Positions 1 through 10,398 of a DNA stretch of 64,000 nucleotides are shown piece after piece. The DNA is taken from the NCBI GenBank assembly GCA_041879425.1, contig CP090854.1:372001-436000 (forward strand), read 5' to 3'. Under the pieces are notes generated by a model. It was not told where the DNA came from. It was given only the letters and a program-made list of their open reading frames with translations, and searched no databases. The translations under genes were made by a program, and so were the position numbers. Numbering within the stretch: the first letter of the stretch is position 1; every line of letters starts with the position of its first letter. Origin of the DNA: Vibrio pomeroyi. Lineage in GTDB: Bacteria > Pseudomonadota > Gammaproteobacteria > Enterobacterales > Vibrionaceae.

Positions 1-813
1 TTCTTTGGCCCGAGCCTACAAGCCAGTTTTGGTGTTCTAGATGATACAGCTGTCGATAATGGGTTCTTGCTGGATACTGAGGCAGGCACTTGGTCTAATG
101 ATCGTAAGCATTGGTTGTTGAACGATAGTGCCGCTGTTCTTCAGAGAGTTACGGATTCTGATGATGTTAGCCGAAGAGATACACCGTTTAATACGTCAGA
201 CGCTAACTCCACTATTACTCACTTTGGCTTGACTGTTGTAGGAGTTGATCCTGTTTCATTTACTGACTCTGATACTTTGACTGACTCTGTCGAGTTTCCG
301 GTCCAGCCTCCAGCTCGTTATGGCCGAATGGCACTTGATGATATTGGTGGTAATTCCAGTACTACTCTAACTATTCCGCTGCGAGCTGAGTTTTGGGACG
401 GCAGCGAGTTTATTGTTAATGAGGATGACGATCGCAGCACCTTCAATGGCTCAAATATTTGTAAACAAGTCATTTGGACCAGTAATACAGTGAACACTAC
501 ATTAGCATCACTTAATGGTAGTGGGGGTGTTGATGATGGCGAGGAAGCAGTAACAGCAAGTCAAAATACGCCAACAGGTACAGATTCGCCACGTGAACAA
601 GTCCGTCTGTGGTTAAGAATGGATGATTCTGAGCCTGATAGTGATGGCGGAAATAACATCTCATGTAGTGGCAGTGATCAAGAACAACCATGGTTGCGCT
701 ACAATTGGCGTCAACTAGGCGATGAAGACCCCTCCACCGTCGTCACATTTGGTATCTACCGCGGTAACGATCGCGTGATCTACCGAGGGGAAAGTGGCTT
801 AACAGGTCAGTAA
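1..813 (+). CDS. mshQ: MSHA biogenesis protein MshQ, C-terminal part (5' end outside window)
   Basis: The frame is open from the first base, so this is the 3' end of a longer gene; about 270 codons are visible. The product is Ser/Thr/Asp-rich, with beta-rich text such as LRMDDSEPDSDGG and a C-terminal YNWRQLGDEDPSTVVTFGIYRGNDRVIY. This matches the C-terminal DUF6701-type region of MshQ, a large secreted or surface protein at the end of the mannose-sensitive haemagglutinin (type IV pilus) locus. The main support is position: in vibrios mshQ is the last msh gene and lies directly upstream of mreB, as here. A GC-rich inverted repeat follows the stop. The exact role of MshQ in pilus assembly is not established. 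The identification rests on context plus recalled similarity. Confidence 0.8.
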   Translation, partial: FFGPSLQASFGVLDDTAVDNGFLLDTEAGTWSNDRKHWLLNDSAAVLQRVTDSDDVSRRDTPFNTSDANSTITHFGLTVVGVDPVSFTDSDTLTDSVEFPVQPPARYGRMALDDIGGNSSTTLTIPLRAEFWDGSEFIVNEDDDRSTFNGSNICKQVIWTSNTVNTTLASLNGSGGVDDGEEAVTASQNTPTGTDSPREQVRLWLRMDDSEPDSDGGNNISCSGSDQEQPWLRYNWRQLGDEDPSTVVTFGIYRGNDRVIYRGESGLTGQ

Positions 814-882
814 TAATATAATTTTTGCCCCTTAAGTTAGGAATCTGTAAGAAATTGCGGGTTTCAGTCCATGTTTGTACTT

Positions 883-911
883 CAATGCCTTGCCGAGACA
901 GCAAGGCATTG
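883..911 (+). terminator. Hairpin between mshQ and mreB, possible terminator
   Basis: Perfect 11-bp arms (CAATGCCTTGC at 883-893 and its complement at 901-911) enclose a 7-nt loop. There is no clean T-run right after the stem; a T-rich stretch comes about 15 nt later. It probably separates msh from mre transcription, but could be a weak or Rho-assisted site. Confidence 0.5.
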
Positions 912-954
912 GTACATTTAGTGCAATTTTTGTCTTCTAATTCTTGCAGGATGA

Positions 955-2007
<1,053 letters not shown>

Positions 2008-2101
2008 TATCTAGTGTTAGGCTCTTTTCTTATCTAGTTTTATGTAAAGAGCCTAGGACCTTGTCTATAGGATCAAATGTAGCTCTAGGACCAAATATAG
2101 A

Positions 2102-2989
2102 ATGAAGCCAATTTTTGGTAGAGGTCCCTCTCTACAATTGCGCCTGTTTTTTGCTGTAATTTTATCAGCCAGCCTTATGCTGGCTGATAGTCGTTTAGAT
2201 GCTTTCTCAAATGTCCGCTATCTATTGAACAGCATGGTTGCACCTATTCAATATGCAGCTAACTTACCTCGCACTATGTTCGATGGTGTTTACGACCGCT
2301 TTAGCACTCGTAAAGGGCTGATCGAATCCAACCATAATATTAAGCGTGAAGTCTTGCGACTGAAGAGCGAGTTGATTCTGCTTGAGCAATATCAAGAGGA
2401 AAACAAACGCCTACGTAAGCTATTGGGCTCTCCGTTTATCCGTGACGAAAAGAAAGTCGTTACTGAAGTTATGGCTGTTGATACTTCTCCATACCGTCAT
2501 CAAGTGGTTATTGACAAAGGCTTGATCGATGGGGTGTATGAAGGTCAACCGGTGATTAACGAGAAAGGTATTGTTGGTCAAGTCACCTTTGTTGCCGCTC
2601 ATAATAGCCGCGTCTTGCTGCTGACTGATGCAAACAATGCGATTCCTGTTCAAGTTATTCGTAATGACATCCGTGTGATTGCATCTGGCAATGGCATGAT
2701 TGATGAAATTCAACTAGAGCACATTCCAACCAGCACTGATATTCAAGAAGAAGATCTGTTGGTGACATCAGGGTTGGGTGGTGTATATCCAGAAGGCTAT
2801 CCAGTCGCTTATGTGTCTGCGGTTGAATCGGATCCTAAACGTGAGTTCGCGGTTATTAAAGCAGAGCCTGTGGTTGAGTTTGATAAGCTCAGATACCTGT
2901 TGCTTGTATGGCCAGATGAAAACAAACAAAAACAAGCGGATCAATCCAGCATAGAACAAGCAATGTTAGAGGGCGAAAATGGCCAATAG
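2102..2989 (+). CDS. mreC: Rod shape-determining protein MreC
   Basis: A 295-residue bitopic inner-membrane protein of the elongasome that links cytoplasmic MreB to periplasmic PBP2. One hydrophobic segment lies near residues 13-30 (RLFFAVILSASLMLA). A charged coiled-coil stretch follows at about 65-105, then the two-barrel periplasmic domain with DKGLIDGVYEGQPVINEKGIVGQV and LVTSGLGGVYPEGYPVAYV. Its end overlaps the start of mreD by 11 nt, which suggests coupled translation. Length and order match other gammaproteobacteria. Confidence 0.97.
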   Translation: MKPIFGRGPSLQLRLFFAVILSASLMLADSRLDAFSNVRYLLNSMVAPIQYAANLPRTMFDGVYDRFSTRKGLIESNHNIKREVLRLKSELILLEQYQEENKRLRKLLGSPFIRDEKKVVTEVMAVDTSPYRHQVVIDKGLIDGVYEGQPVINEKGIVGQVTFVAAHNSRVLLLTDANNAIPVQVIRNDIRVIASGNGMIDEIQLEHIPTSTDIQEEDLLVTSGLGGVYPEGYPVAYVSAVESDPKREFAVIKAEPVVEFDKLRYLLLVWPDENKQKQADQSSIEQAMLEGENGQ

Positions 2990-3467
2990 CGTTTTAAGAA
3001 GCAAGGTCGTAATTGGCTGCTCATTTTTGATCGCGCTTATTTTGCAGACGATCCCTTGGCCTGGTAGTTTAGATCTATTCAGACCTTCTTGGTTACTACT
3101 GGTTACCTGTTATTGGGTCCTAGCATTACCTCACCGTGTTAACGTAGGTAGTGCTCTGATTCTGGGCTTGTTGTGGGACCTGTTGATCGGCTCGACGTTA
3201 GGTATTCGAGGCATGATGATGGCAATAGTGATGTACATTATTGCGCTGAACTTCCTTGTGATCCGCAACATGGCGCTATGGCAACAAGCTATGATCATTG
3301 CAGCGTTGACGGTGTTGTTTGAGGTATTGATATTCTTTGGCGAATATTTGATCCAAGATGTCGTTTTCAATCCATTATCGCTATGGAGCGCATTGATAAA
3401 CTGTATACTTTGGCCTTGGATGTTTTTATTAATGAGACGCGTGCGTCGCCATTGGCATGTGAGGTAA
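2979..3467 (+). CDS. mreD: Rod shape-determining protein MreD
   Basis: A 162-residue, very hydrophobic integral membrane protein with about five predicted membrane segments (for example IGCSFLIALILQTIPW and MMMAIVMYIIALNFLVI). It completes the MreBCD complex of the elongasome. The ATG lies inside the last codons of mreC. The stop is followed after 7 nt by the likely maf start, so mreBCD-maf probably form one transcript. The N-terminal IPWPGSLDLFRPSWLLLV text is typical of the family. Confidence 0.96.
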   Translation: MANSVLRSKVVIGCSFLIALILQTIPWPGSLDLFRPSWLLLVTCYWVLALPHRVNVGSALILGLLWDLLIGSTLGIRGMMMAIVMYIIALNFLVIRNMALWQQAMIIAALTVLFEVLIFFGEYLIQDVVFNPLSLWSALINCILWPWMFLLMRRVRRHWHVR

Positions 3468-3474
3468 TGTGACG

Positions 3475-4119
3475 ATGGAAAAGAAACATTTAGTTTTGGC
3501 ATCCGGTTCACCACGCCGCAAAGAGTTGCTATCTCAACTTGGTTATGAGTTTTCTGTTCTCGTAACCGATGTTGAAGAGTGTAAACACGCCCAAGAAACC
3601 GCCGAAGAGTACGTTAAGCGACTATCTTTAGATAAAGCTTTAGCGGCGCTGTCTTTATTAGCGACGAATCCTTCTGAAAAGCAGCATGTCGCTTCTGGTT
3701 CTGATACTGTAGTTGTTAGTTCTGATGCTATTTCTCTTGATTCTGAAACAGTGGTTCTTGGCTCTGACACTGTAGTGGTAAGCCAAGGGCAAGTACTCGA
3801 GAAACCAACCGATTTTTCTGACTCTAAGCGTATGCTTACTCAGTTAGCGGACGGACGTCATCAAGTGATGACGGCAGTCTCTGTGGTTTCGGAAGAAAAA
3901 CAAAAAACAGAAATCGTTATTACCGACGTATGGTTTAAACCCCTCAGTGAAAAAGAAATAGAACAATACTGGCAAACAGGGGAGCCATGCGATAAAGCCG
4001 GTAGCTATGGGATCCAAGGTTTGGGTGGACGCTTTGTTACCCGAATCGAAGGTAGTTATTACGCCGTTGTCGGCTTACCTTTATTTGAAACGGACCAGCT
4101 ACTGCAAGAATTCTTATAA
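3475..4119 (+). CDS. maf: Maf family nucleoside-triphosphate pyrophosphatase (YhdE-type)
   Basis: A Maf/HAM1-fold house-cleaning enzyme. YhdE-type members hydrolyse dTTP, UTP and modified pyrimidine nucleotides to monophosphates. Motifs: LASGSPRRKELL at residues 8-19, GSDTVVV with the catalytic Asp, QVMTAV, and DKAGSYGIQGLGG near the C-terminus. I place the start at the ATG at 3475, 9 nt after GAGGT; an in-frame GTG at 3469 is only 3 nt from that Shine-Dalgarno. The protein is 214 residues, about 20 longer than usual. The excess comes from four tandem 7-residue units around GSDTVVV (residues 75-102). It lies between mreD and rng, as in E. coli and other vibrios. Confidence 0.93.
   Translation: MEKKHLVLASGSPRRKELLSQLGYEFSVLVTDVEECKHAQETAEEYVKRLSLDKALAALSLLATNPSEKQHVASGSDTVVVSSDAISLDSETVVLGSDTVVVSQGQVLEKPTDFSDSKRMLTQLADGRHQVMTAVSVVSEEKQKTEIVITDVWFKPLSEKEIEQYWQTGEPCDKAGSYGIQGLGGRFVTRIEGSYYAVVGLPLFETDQLLQEFL
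3697..3780 (+). repeat. Four diverged 21-bp tandem repeats inside maf
   Basis: The units start at 3697, 3718, 3739 and 3760 and encode GSDTVVV, SSDAISL, DSETVVL and GSDTVVV. The frame is kept and the last unit is the canonical catalytic motif. Removing three units brings the protein to the normal Maf length of about 193 residues. Confidence 0.8.
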
Positions 4120-4139
4120 TTACTAATCTGAGGTGCACC

Positions 4140-5609
4140 ATGAGTGCTGAATTGTTGCTGAACGTGACCCCGAGTGAAACTCGCGTGGCCATGATTGAAG
4201 GGGGAGCTCTTCAAGAGATCCATGTCGAACGAGATGCTCGACGCGGTATCGTAGGAAATATCTATAAAGGACGTGTAAGCCGTGTTCTTCCAGGAATGCA
4301 GGCGGCTTTTGTGGATATAGGCCTTGAGAAAGCAGCTTTTTTACATGCCTCTGATATTGTTCCGCACACTGAATGTGTGGCTGAAAACGAAAAGAAGCAG
4401 TTTCAGGTCCGCGATATTTCAGAACTTGTTCGCCAAGGACAAGACATTGTGGTTCAAGTGGTCAAAGACCCTCTTGGTACTAAAGGTGCCCGTTTAACGA
4501 CTGATATCACTCTACCATCTCGTTACCTCGTCTTTATGCCGGGTGCTAGCCACGTTGGTGTTTCTCAGCGTATTGATAGCGAATCTGAACGTAACCGCCT
4601 TAAGAAGGTTGTGTCACGTTACTGTGATGAACACGGTGGTTTTATCATTCGAACTGCGGCCGAAGGTGCAGATTCTAATGAGCTTGCACAAGATGCGGCA
4701 TTCTTGAAGCGACTTTGGCTAAAGGTTCTTGAGCGTCGTGGTAAGCACAAAGCGCGTACTCGTTTATACGGTGAGCTTTGCTTAAGCCAACGTATCTTGC
4801 GTGATTTCGTGGGAACTGAGCTGAGCAAGATTCAGGTCGACTCTCGTCTAGAATATGAAAACCTTAAAGAGTTTACTTCTGAATACGTGCCTGAGCTGAC
4901 TGACAAGCTTGAGCTGTATGAAGGTGATAAGCCGATCTTTGATATGTACGATACCGAGAATGAAATTCAACGTTCATTGGATCGTAAAGTCGAATTAAAA
5001 TCTGGCGGCTATCTGATTATTGACCAAACAGAAGCGATGACCACGGTTGATATTAACACTGGCGCGTTTGTTGGTCGCCGTAATCTAGAAGAGACGATTT
5101 TCAATACCAACGTTGAAGCGACCCAAGCAATTGCTCGCCAGCTGCGTCTGCGTAACTTAGGTGGCATCATCATTATCGACTTTATTGATATGTTGTCTGA
5201 GGAGCATCGTAAGCGAGTACTAACTTCTTTAGAAGCCGCGCTAGACAAAGACCGTGTGAAAACCAATATTAATGGCTTCACCCAGCTTGGTTTGGTAGAG
5301 ATGACGCGTAAGCGTACTCGTGAAAGTATTGAGCATATTCTGTGTTCTAGTTGCCCTGCTTGTGAAGGTCGTGGCAGCGTGAAGACAGTCGAAACCGTTT
5401 GTTATGAAATACTTCGAGAGATTACGCGTGTGAACCGTGCGTACGATGCCGATAAGTTTGTTGTCTATGCGGCAGCGGCTGTTGCCGAGGCGTTAGAAGG
5501 CGATGAATCACATGCGCTTGCTGAGCTTGAAGTGTTTATTGGTAAACAAGTTAAAATCCAGGCTGAACCTCTGTACATACAAGAGCAGTTTGATGTTGTT
5601 ATGATGTAA
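4140..5609 (+). CDS. rng: Ribonuclease G
   Basis: A 489-residue endoribonuclease of the RNase E/G family, involved in 5' maturation of 16S rRNA and mRNA decay. An S1 RNA-binding domain lies near residues 35-130 (NIYKGRVSRVLPGMQAAFVD). The catalytic DNase I-like part follows, with acidic residues in TTVDINTGAFVG (about 304) and IIDFIDM (about 346). The zinc-link cysteines are in CSSCPACEGRG (about 401). There is no long C-terminal scaffold, which separates it from RNase E. It starts 20 nt after maf, behind GAGGTGCACC, and is followed by yhdP at 10 nt. Confidence 0.97.
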   Translation: MSAELLLNVTPSETRVAMIEGGALQEIHVERDARRGIVGNIYKGRVSRVLPGMQAAFVDIGLEKAAFLHASDIVPHTECVAENEKKQFQVRDISELVRQGQDIVVQVVKDPLGTKGARLTTDITLPSRYLVFMPGASHVGVSQRIDSESERNRLKKVVSRYCDEHGGFIIRTAAEGADSNELAQDAAFLKRLWLKVLERRGKHKARTRLYGELCLSQRILRDFVGTELSKIQVDSRLEYENLKEFTSEYVPELTDKLELYEGDKPIFDMYDTENEIQRSLDRKVELKSGGYLIIDQTEAMTTVDINTGAFVGRRNLEETIFNTNVEATQAIARQLRLRNLGGIIIIDFIDMLSEEHRKRVLTSLEAALDKDRVKTNINGFTQLGLVEMTRKRTRESIEHILCSSCPACEGRGSVKTVETVCYEILREITRVNRAYDADKFVVYAAAAVAEALEGDESHALAELEVFIGKQVKIQAEPLYIQEQFDVVMM

Positions 5610-5619
5610 TGGAAATTTT

Positions 5620-8600
5620 GTGAGCTCAAGCGTTACTCTGATTCTACGTGCATGTTTATGGTTAGTGGTTACTCTCTTAGTAACGCTAGCCATTGCCGTT
5701 ACTACACTTCGTGTAGCCTTACCCAACTTAAACAAGTATCAATCTGAAATTGAGCTTTGGGTAAACCAACATTCCGGTTTTGATTTTTCAATTCAAGACG
5801 TGGGCGGTTTTTGGCGTAACACTCACCCCTCTATCGCTCTGCAAGGCGTAAAAGCCAGTCTTCCTAATGCAGAAGATGTGACCTTCTCTGTTGAGCGTGT
5901 TGAAGTCGAGTTTGACTTGATTCAATCGGTCGTTCAGATGCGTCCTGTCGTGGCCGATCTGGTCATGAATCAAATGTACCTCGATATCCGCACTATTGAT
6001 CTGTTTGCTGCGCAAAACGGCACAGAGAAGCCTAAAGATTCAGGCTCTTCGAAGCGTGTGATGCAAGAGCTGGATAATCTGTTACTCAAGACTTTAGTGG
6101 ATGTCACCGCCAAAGATTCCACGATTTTATATCGAGCTGTTTCTGATGAAGAACGTCAGTTAGATATCGAAACCCTGAAATGGCAGAATTCGGGCAAACA
6201 CCACCTTGCGGAAGGTGTGGTGAGCATTAAAGACGCCAACCTTAACTCTTTGTCAGTGAGCGCTAACTTTATTGATGGCGGATCTCTGACAGATGTGACG
6301 GGCGAGTTTTATGTCAGCGCAGACAGTATCTCAGTAAAACCTTGGCTAACGCGTTATATGCAGGCGGAATCCGGCATTGAAACGGGCACCGTGAGCTTAA
6401 ATAGCTGGCTAACATTGCGTAATAGCAAACCTGTGAGCGCTTATGTTGAGGTTTTGCCTTCAGAATTGACATGGAACGAAGATGGCAAGCATGATTTGAT
6501 GCTTGAATCTGGTGTCTTTAAGTTGTCTCCGATTGATGATGGTTGGCAAGTAAATGGTCACTCACTTAATCTGAGAACAGACGATACACCTTGGCCAGAA
6601 CTGGATGTGGCGTTTAAGTGGAACAAAGGGCCTTGGGAGCTGAATGTCTCTGAACTCAATATTGAGACTATTACTCCGTTAATTAAGCTGCTGCCGGATT
6701 CAGAACAATCCACCAAAATGATTAATGTCTTGGCACCGGGCGGCTCTGTTTCTGATATTCGCGTATCCATGGGTTCAGGTATCGAGAGTCTGCGTTATTC
6801 AGCGAGCTTCTCTGATCTTGCTATCGAGCAATGGGAACTAGTCCCTGGCTTTAGCCAAGTGTCCGGTAGCGTGTTTGGCTCTGCATCAGAAGCGAAAGCA
6901 AGCCTACATGTTATCGATGATGTATTCCCTTATGGTGATGTTTTCCAAGCGCCGTTGAATATCAAACAAGGTCAGGTTGATATTGTTTGGCAGCAAGATG
7001 AAAACGGCTGGAAGCTTTGGTCTGACAAAGTCACGGCAGCCACGCCAGATCTACAAGTACTAGGCGCATTTCGCTTAGACTTTCCAAAAGATGCGAGCCC
7101 ATACCTCTCATTCTACGGTGAAGCGGACGCTTACAATGTCGGTGAAACATGGCGCTACCTGCCAACATTAGCACTTGGACAAGACCTTACCGATTATCTT
7201 TCTACTGCGATTCAAGCAGGTAAAGCGGATACCGTAAAACTGTTGTGGCATGGTGAGTTGGCGCAATATCCATACACCAATCATGATGGTATTTTCCAAG
7301 TTTGGGTAGGATTAGAAGACGCTAAATTCAGCTTCGATACCGCGTGGCCATTGATTACCGACCTTCAACTTGATCTGTTATTTGAGAATGATGCAATGCA
7401 TCTAGATTCTCGCTCAGCACAGTTGATGGATGTAACGGCAGACCGAATCACAGGACGCATTCCTTACTTAGGGGAAGGCGGTCATATTGAGATTGAGGCC
7501 AAGGCAACGGCGTCTGGCAATGCGGTACGCGATTACATGACGTCTTCGCCGCTGGTGGGTTCGGTAGGCGCCGCGTTAACTGCACTTCAAGTCAGTGGTG
7601 ATGTATCTTCGGAATTTCAGCTTAATATCCCGTTTGATTCGGATAAAGAAGCAAGAGCGTGGGGTTACGCTGACCTAAACGAAAACCATGTAGAGATTGA
7701 AGCGCCACCTATGGTGCTAGAGAACACCACGGGTCGTATTGAATTTGATAATGATGTGGTGACGGCGAACGGCCTTGCTGCGGATTTGCTGAAGCAAGGT
7801 ATCTCGATTGACTTTAAAGGCCTGAATGATGGCCCTGGCTATGCGGTTGATATCGATGTGTTAGGCGATTGGGATGTTAAACCTCTCGAGCCTTACATTG
7901 GTGAGCAATGGCTAAGCCGTCTGTCTGGGCATGCGCAATGGCAAAGTCAGATTGATATCCAACTCAATGATATCGGTTTTACATACCAGTTAGATTTGCA
8001 GTCCGATCTTAAATATCTGGCAAGTGATTATCCATATCCATTGGCGAAAAAATCATTGGAAAGTGGCTCTGCAAGGCTACAAGCGTCGGGCAACCAAGAA
8101 GCGATTACAGCGCGTCTGCAACTGCCGAATACCAAGTACCAAGCTGAAATCGATATTACAGGCGATGTGCCTGAGTTAACGGCAACTAACTTAGTTCTCG
8201 GCCGTGGTGGCTATAAAATTAGCCCTGTTGTAGGTCATCATGCATTGATTCGTACTGACAAGTTTAATGCGGATGATTGGTTATCGGTTTTGATGGAGCC
8301 CGTACAGCCGTCAACTGCTGTGCTGAGCCAAATGAACACGCCAACCATTCCAGCGCCAAGCCGTATTACTTTTGAGAGTAAAGAGCTGATCTTAGGTGGT
8401 ATTTCTTGGAACGATGTTGATTTTAGCGCTCGCAAGAACAAGCAAGCTTGGCAGATGGAAGTGTCCAGCCAAGAGCTAGAAGGCGATATTAATTATTTGC
8501 CTCCTTACGACTTAACGGTTTCACTGGATCGTCTGCACTTGTTTGTTCCTGAGTGGAGCGATAAAGACAAGCAAGAGCAATTACTGCAACGCAAACCGCA

Positions 8601-9492
8601 AGAAGCGCCATTGATCTCTGAACTAGATAGAAAGATCCATGATGCGATGCCGAATTTGACGCTGACTCTTAACGATTTTTGGCTGCAAGGCTATAAGGTC
8701 GGTAAAGTCGATGTTGAGATGGCTAGACAAGATAACCGTATTGATTGGAAGAAGATTCAGGTTCGTAGCGGCGGCAACAAAGCGGATGTTAGTGGCTGGT
8801 GGGAACTGGACGGTGACAAGAGTCATTCCGCGCTAACGGTTGATGTTGAAGGCGAAAACAACAGTGAGCTAATGGAACGCTTCGGTATTACTTCCGGTAT
8901 TCAAAAAGCGCCATTTGCGCTGGAAGGTCAACTGAATTGGGATGGTTCGCCTTGGGGAATCAAAATGGATACCCTTGATGGCAATGTTAAAACCAAGTTT
9001 GGTAAAGGCATTATTTCAGATGTGAGTGGTGCGGCTCGCTTGTTAGGTCTGTTCAGCTTGGATTCGATCATCCGTAAGATGCAGCTCGATTTTTCTGACG
9101 TGTTTGATAAAGGCATGGCATTCAACAGCATCACTGGTACGGGCGAGATCCAAAACGGTATCTTCCTAACTAATGACCTGAATATGGATGCGGTGGCCGG
9201 TGAAATGACGATCAAAGGTATCGCTAACCTCAATACTCGTCAGGTGGATGCAGAGGTGAACTTCACTCCAGATATTACCTCGGGTATCCCTGTATTAACG
9301 GCGTTTGCGGTAACCCCTCAAACCGCGTTGTACGTGTTGGCGGTAACTACGGTGATTTCACCCGTTGTGGAAGTCTTTACGCAGGTTAACTACTCAGTGA
9401 AAGGACCGCTTGATTCACCAACGGTGAGCGAGCTTTCTCGTAGCTCTGGAGAGTTCCAGCTACCAGAGAAACTGAGGAAATTAGCGGAATAG
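5620..9492 (+). CDS. yhdP: AsmA-like envelope protein YhdP
   Basis: A 1290-residue protein with one N-terminal membrane anchor (about residues 5-27, ILRACLWLVVTLLVTLAIAV) and a long beta-rich periplasmic body with a C-terminal AsmA-like region. YhdP is one of the AsmA-like proteins (with TamB and YdbH) that form a bridge for phospholipid transport to the outer membrane. Its size is close to E. coli YhdP (about 1266). The start is a GTG 11 nt after the rng stop. The order rng-yhdP-nitrilase-tldD is conserved in gammaproteobacteria. Confidence 0.93.
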   Translation: MSSSVTLILRACLWLVVTLLVTLAIAVTTLRVALPNLNKYQSEIELWVNQHSGFDFSIQDVGGFWRNTHPSIALQGVKASLPNAEDVTFSVERVEVEFDLIQSVVQMRPVVADLVMNQMYLDIRTIDLFAAQNGTEKPKDSGSSKRVMQELDNLLLKTLVDVTAKDSTILYRAVSDEERQLDIETLKWQNSGKHHLAEGVVSIKDANLNSLSVSANFIDGGSLTDVTGEFYVSADSISVKPWLTRYMQAESGIETGTVSLNSWLTLRNSKPVSAYVEVLPSELTWNEDGKHDLMLESGVFKLSPIDDGWQVNGHSLNLRTDDTPWPELDVAFKWNKGPWELNVSELNIETITPLIKLLPDSEQSTKMINVLAPGGSVSDIRVSMGSGIESLRYSASFSDLAIEQWELVPGFSQVSGSVFGSASEAKASLHVIDDVFPYGDVFQAPLNIKQGQVDIVWQQDENGWKLWSDKVTAATPDLQVLGAFRLDFPKDASPYLSFYGEADAYNVGETWRYLPTLALGQDLTDYLSTAIQAGKADTVKLLWHGELAQYPYTNHDGIFQVWVGLEDAKFSFDTAWPLITDLQLDLLFENDAMHLDSRSAQLMDVTADRITGRIPYLGEGGHIEIEAKATASGNAVRDYMTSSPLVGSVGAALTALQVSGDVSSEFQLNIPFDSDKEARAWGYADLNENHVEIEAPPMVLENTTGRIEFDNDVVTANGLAADLLKQGISIDFKGLNDGPGYAVDIDVLGDWDVKPLEPYIGEQWLSRLSGHAQWQSQIDIQLNDIGFTYQLDLQSDLKYLASDYPYPLAKKSLESGSARLQASGNQEAITARLQLPNTKYQAEIDITGDVPELTATNLVLGRGGYKISPVVGHHALIRTDKFNADDWLSVLMEPVQPSTAVLSQMNTPTIPAPSRITFESKELILGGISWNDVDFSARKNKQAWQMEVSSQELEGDINYLPPYDLTVSLDRLHLFVPEWSDKDKQEQLLQRKPQEAPLISELDRKIHDAMPNLTLTLNDFWLQGYKVGKVDVEMARQDNRIDWKKIQVRSGGNKADVSGWWELDGDKSHSALTVDVEGENNSELMERFGITSGIQKAPFALEGQLNWDGSPWGIKMDTLDGNVKTKFGKGIISDVSGAARLLGLFSLDSIIRKMQLDFSDVFDKGMAFNSITGTGEIQNGIFLTNDLNMDAVAGEMTIKGIANLNTRQVDAEVNFTPDITSGIPVLTAFAVTPQTALYVLAVTTVISPVVEVFTQVNYSVKGPLDSPTVSELSRSSGEFQLPEKLRKLAE

Positions 9493-9566
9493 TCGTTAGA
9501 TGCTAGTGAGTTAATATGCGGCTAAATACAGATTTCTGAATCATAATGAATGGAGATGCGGTACAC

Positions 9567-10379
9567 ATGGATTGTGTTGGATTGATTCAAATGACTTCAG
9601 GCCCTAACCCTGAAAGTAATCTCGATTATCTCGCTCAAGAGATAGTGAAGTGCAAAGAGTTAGGGGCTAAGTGGGTAGTTTGCCCTGAAAATGCATTGGT
9701 TTTTGGCAGTAAGGCAGACTATCACCAATATGCAGAGCCTTTAAATGACGGCCCATTGCAAAAGCAATTGTCTGATCTAGCCAAGCTTCATCGTGTTTGG
9801 ATTGTTGTTGGCAGCATGCCGATAAGGTCAGCCAAAGGCGTGACTACTACCACCTTGGTTATTGATGACTTTGGCTGCCTGGTTGCTCACTACGACAAGC
9901 TACACATGTTTGATGTGGATGTCGCAGATGCCCATAAGTGCTATCGAGAGTCTGACATTTTCACGCCGGGTGAACAAGTTGTGACAGCGGAAACGCCTTT
10001 TGGTCGCTTAGGTTTGAGTATTTGTTATGATGTGCGCTTTCCACACTTGTATTCAGAGTTACGTAAGCAAGGTGCGCAAATTATAGTGGTTCCGGCAGCG
10101 TTTACCGCAGTAACCGGACAGGCGCATTGGGAAGCACTATTAAGATGCCGTGCGATCGAAACACAATCGTGGATCGTCGCGGTAGGGCAAGGTGGTAAGC
10201 ATCCTTGCCAAAGAGAAACATGGGGACACTCTATGGTGGTTGATCCCTGGGGAAGAGTGGTCGCACAGTTAGACCAAGATCCTAAAAGTATGGTGGTTGA
10301 GATAGACACGTCCAGTTGCGAATCAATCAGGCAAAATATGCCTATCGCGCAACACTCTCGATTTACCAATCAATTTTAA
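9567..10379 (+). CDS. Carbon-nitrogen hydrolase (Nit/YbeM-like amidase)
   Basis: A nitrilase-superfamily amidase with the Glu-Lys-Cys triad in [21 protein letters not shown] and [12 protein letters not shown] (Cys near residue 153). The closest functional relatives are the Nit1/YbeM deaminated-glutathione amidases, so repair of deaminated glutathione is a reasonable inference; the substrate is not proven by the sequence. I prefer the ATG at 9567, preceded by GGAGATG, giving 270 residues that begin MDCVGLIQM. An earlier ATG at 9546 adds seven poorly conserved residues. It sits between yhdP and tldD. Confidence 0.88.
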   Translation: MDCVGLIQMTSGPNPESNLDYLAQEIVKCKELGAKWVVCPENALVFGSKADYHQYAEPLNDGPLQKQLSDLAKLHRVWIVVGSMPIRSAKGVTTTTLVIDDFGCLVAHYDKLHMFDVDVADAHKCYRESDIFTPGEQVVTAETPFGRLGLSICYDVRFPHLYSELRKQGAQIIVVPAAFTAVTGQAHWEALLRCRAIETQSWIVAVGQGGKHPCQRETWGHSMVVDPWGRVVAQLDQDPKSMVVEIDTSSCESIRQNMPIAQHSRFTNQF

Positions 10380-10398
10380 TTACAAACAAGAGCCATCT

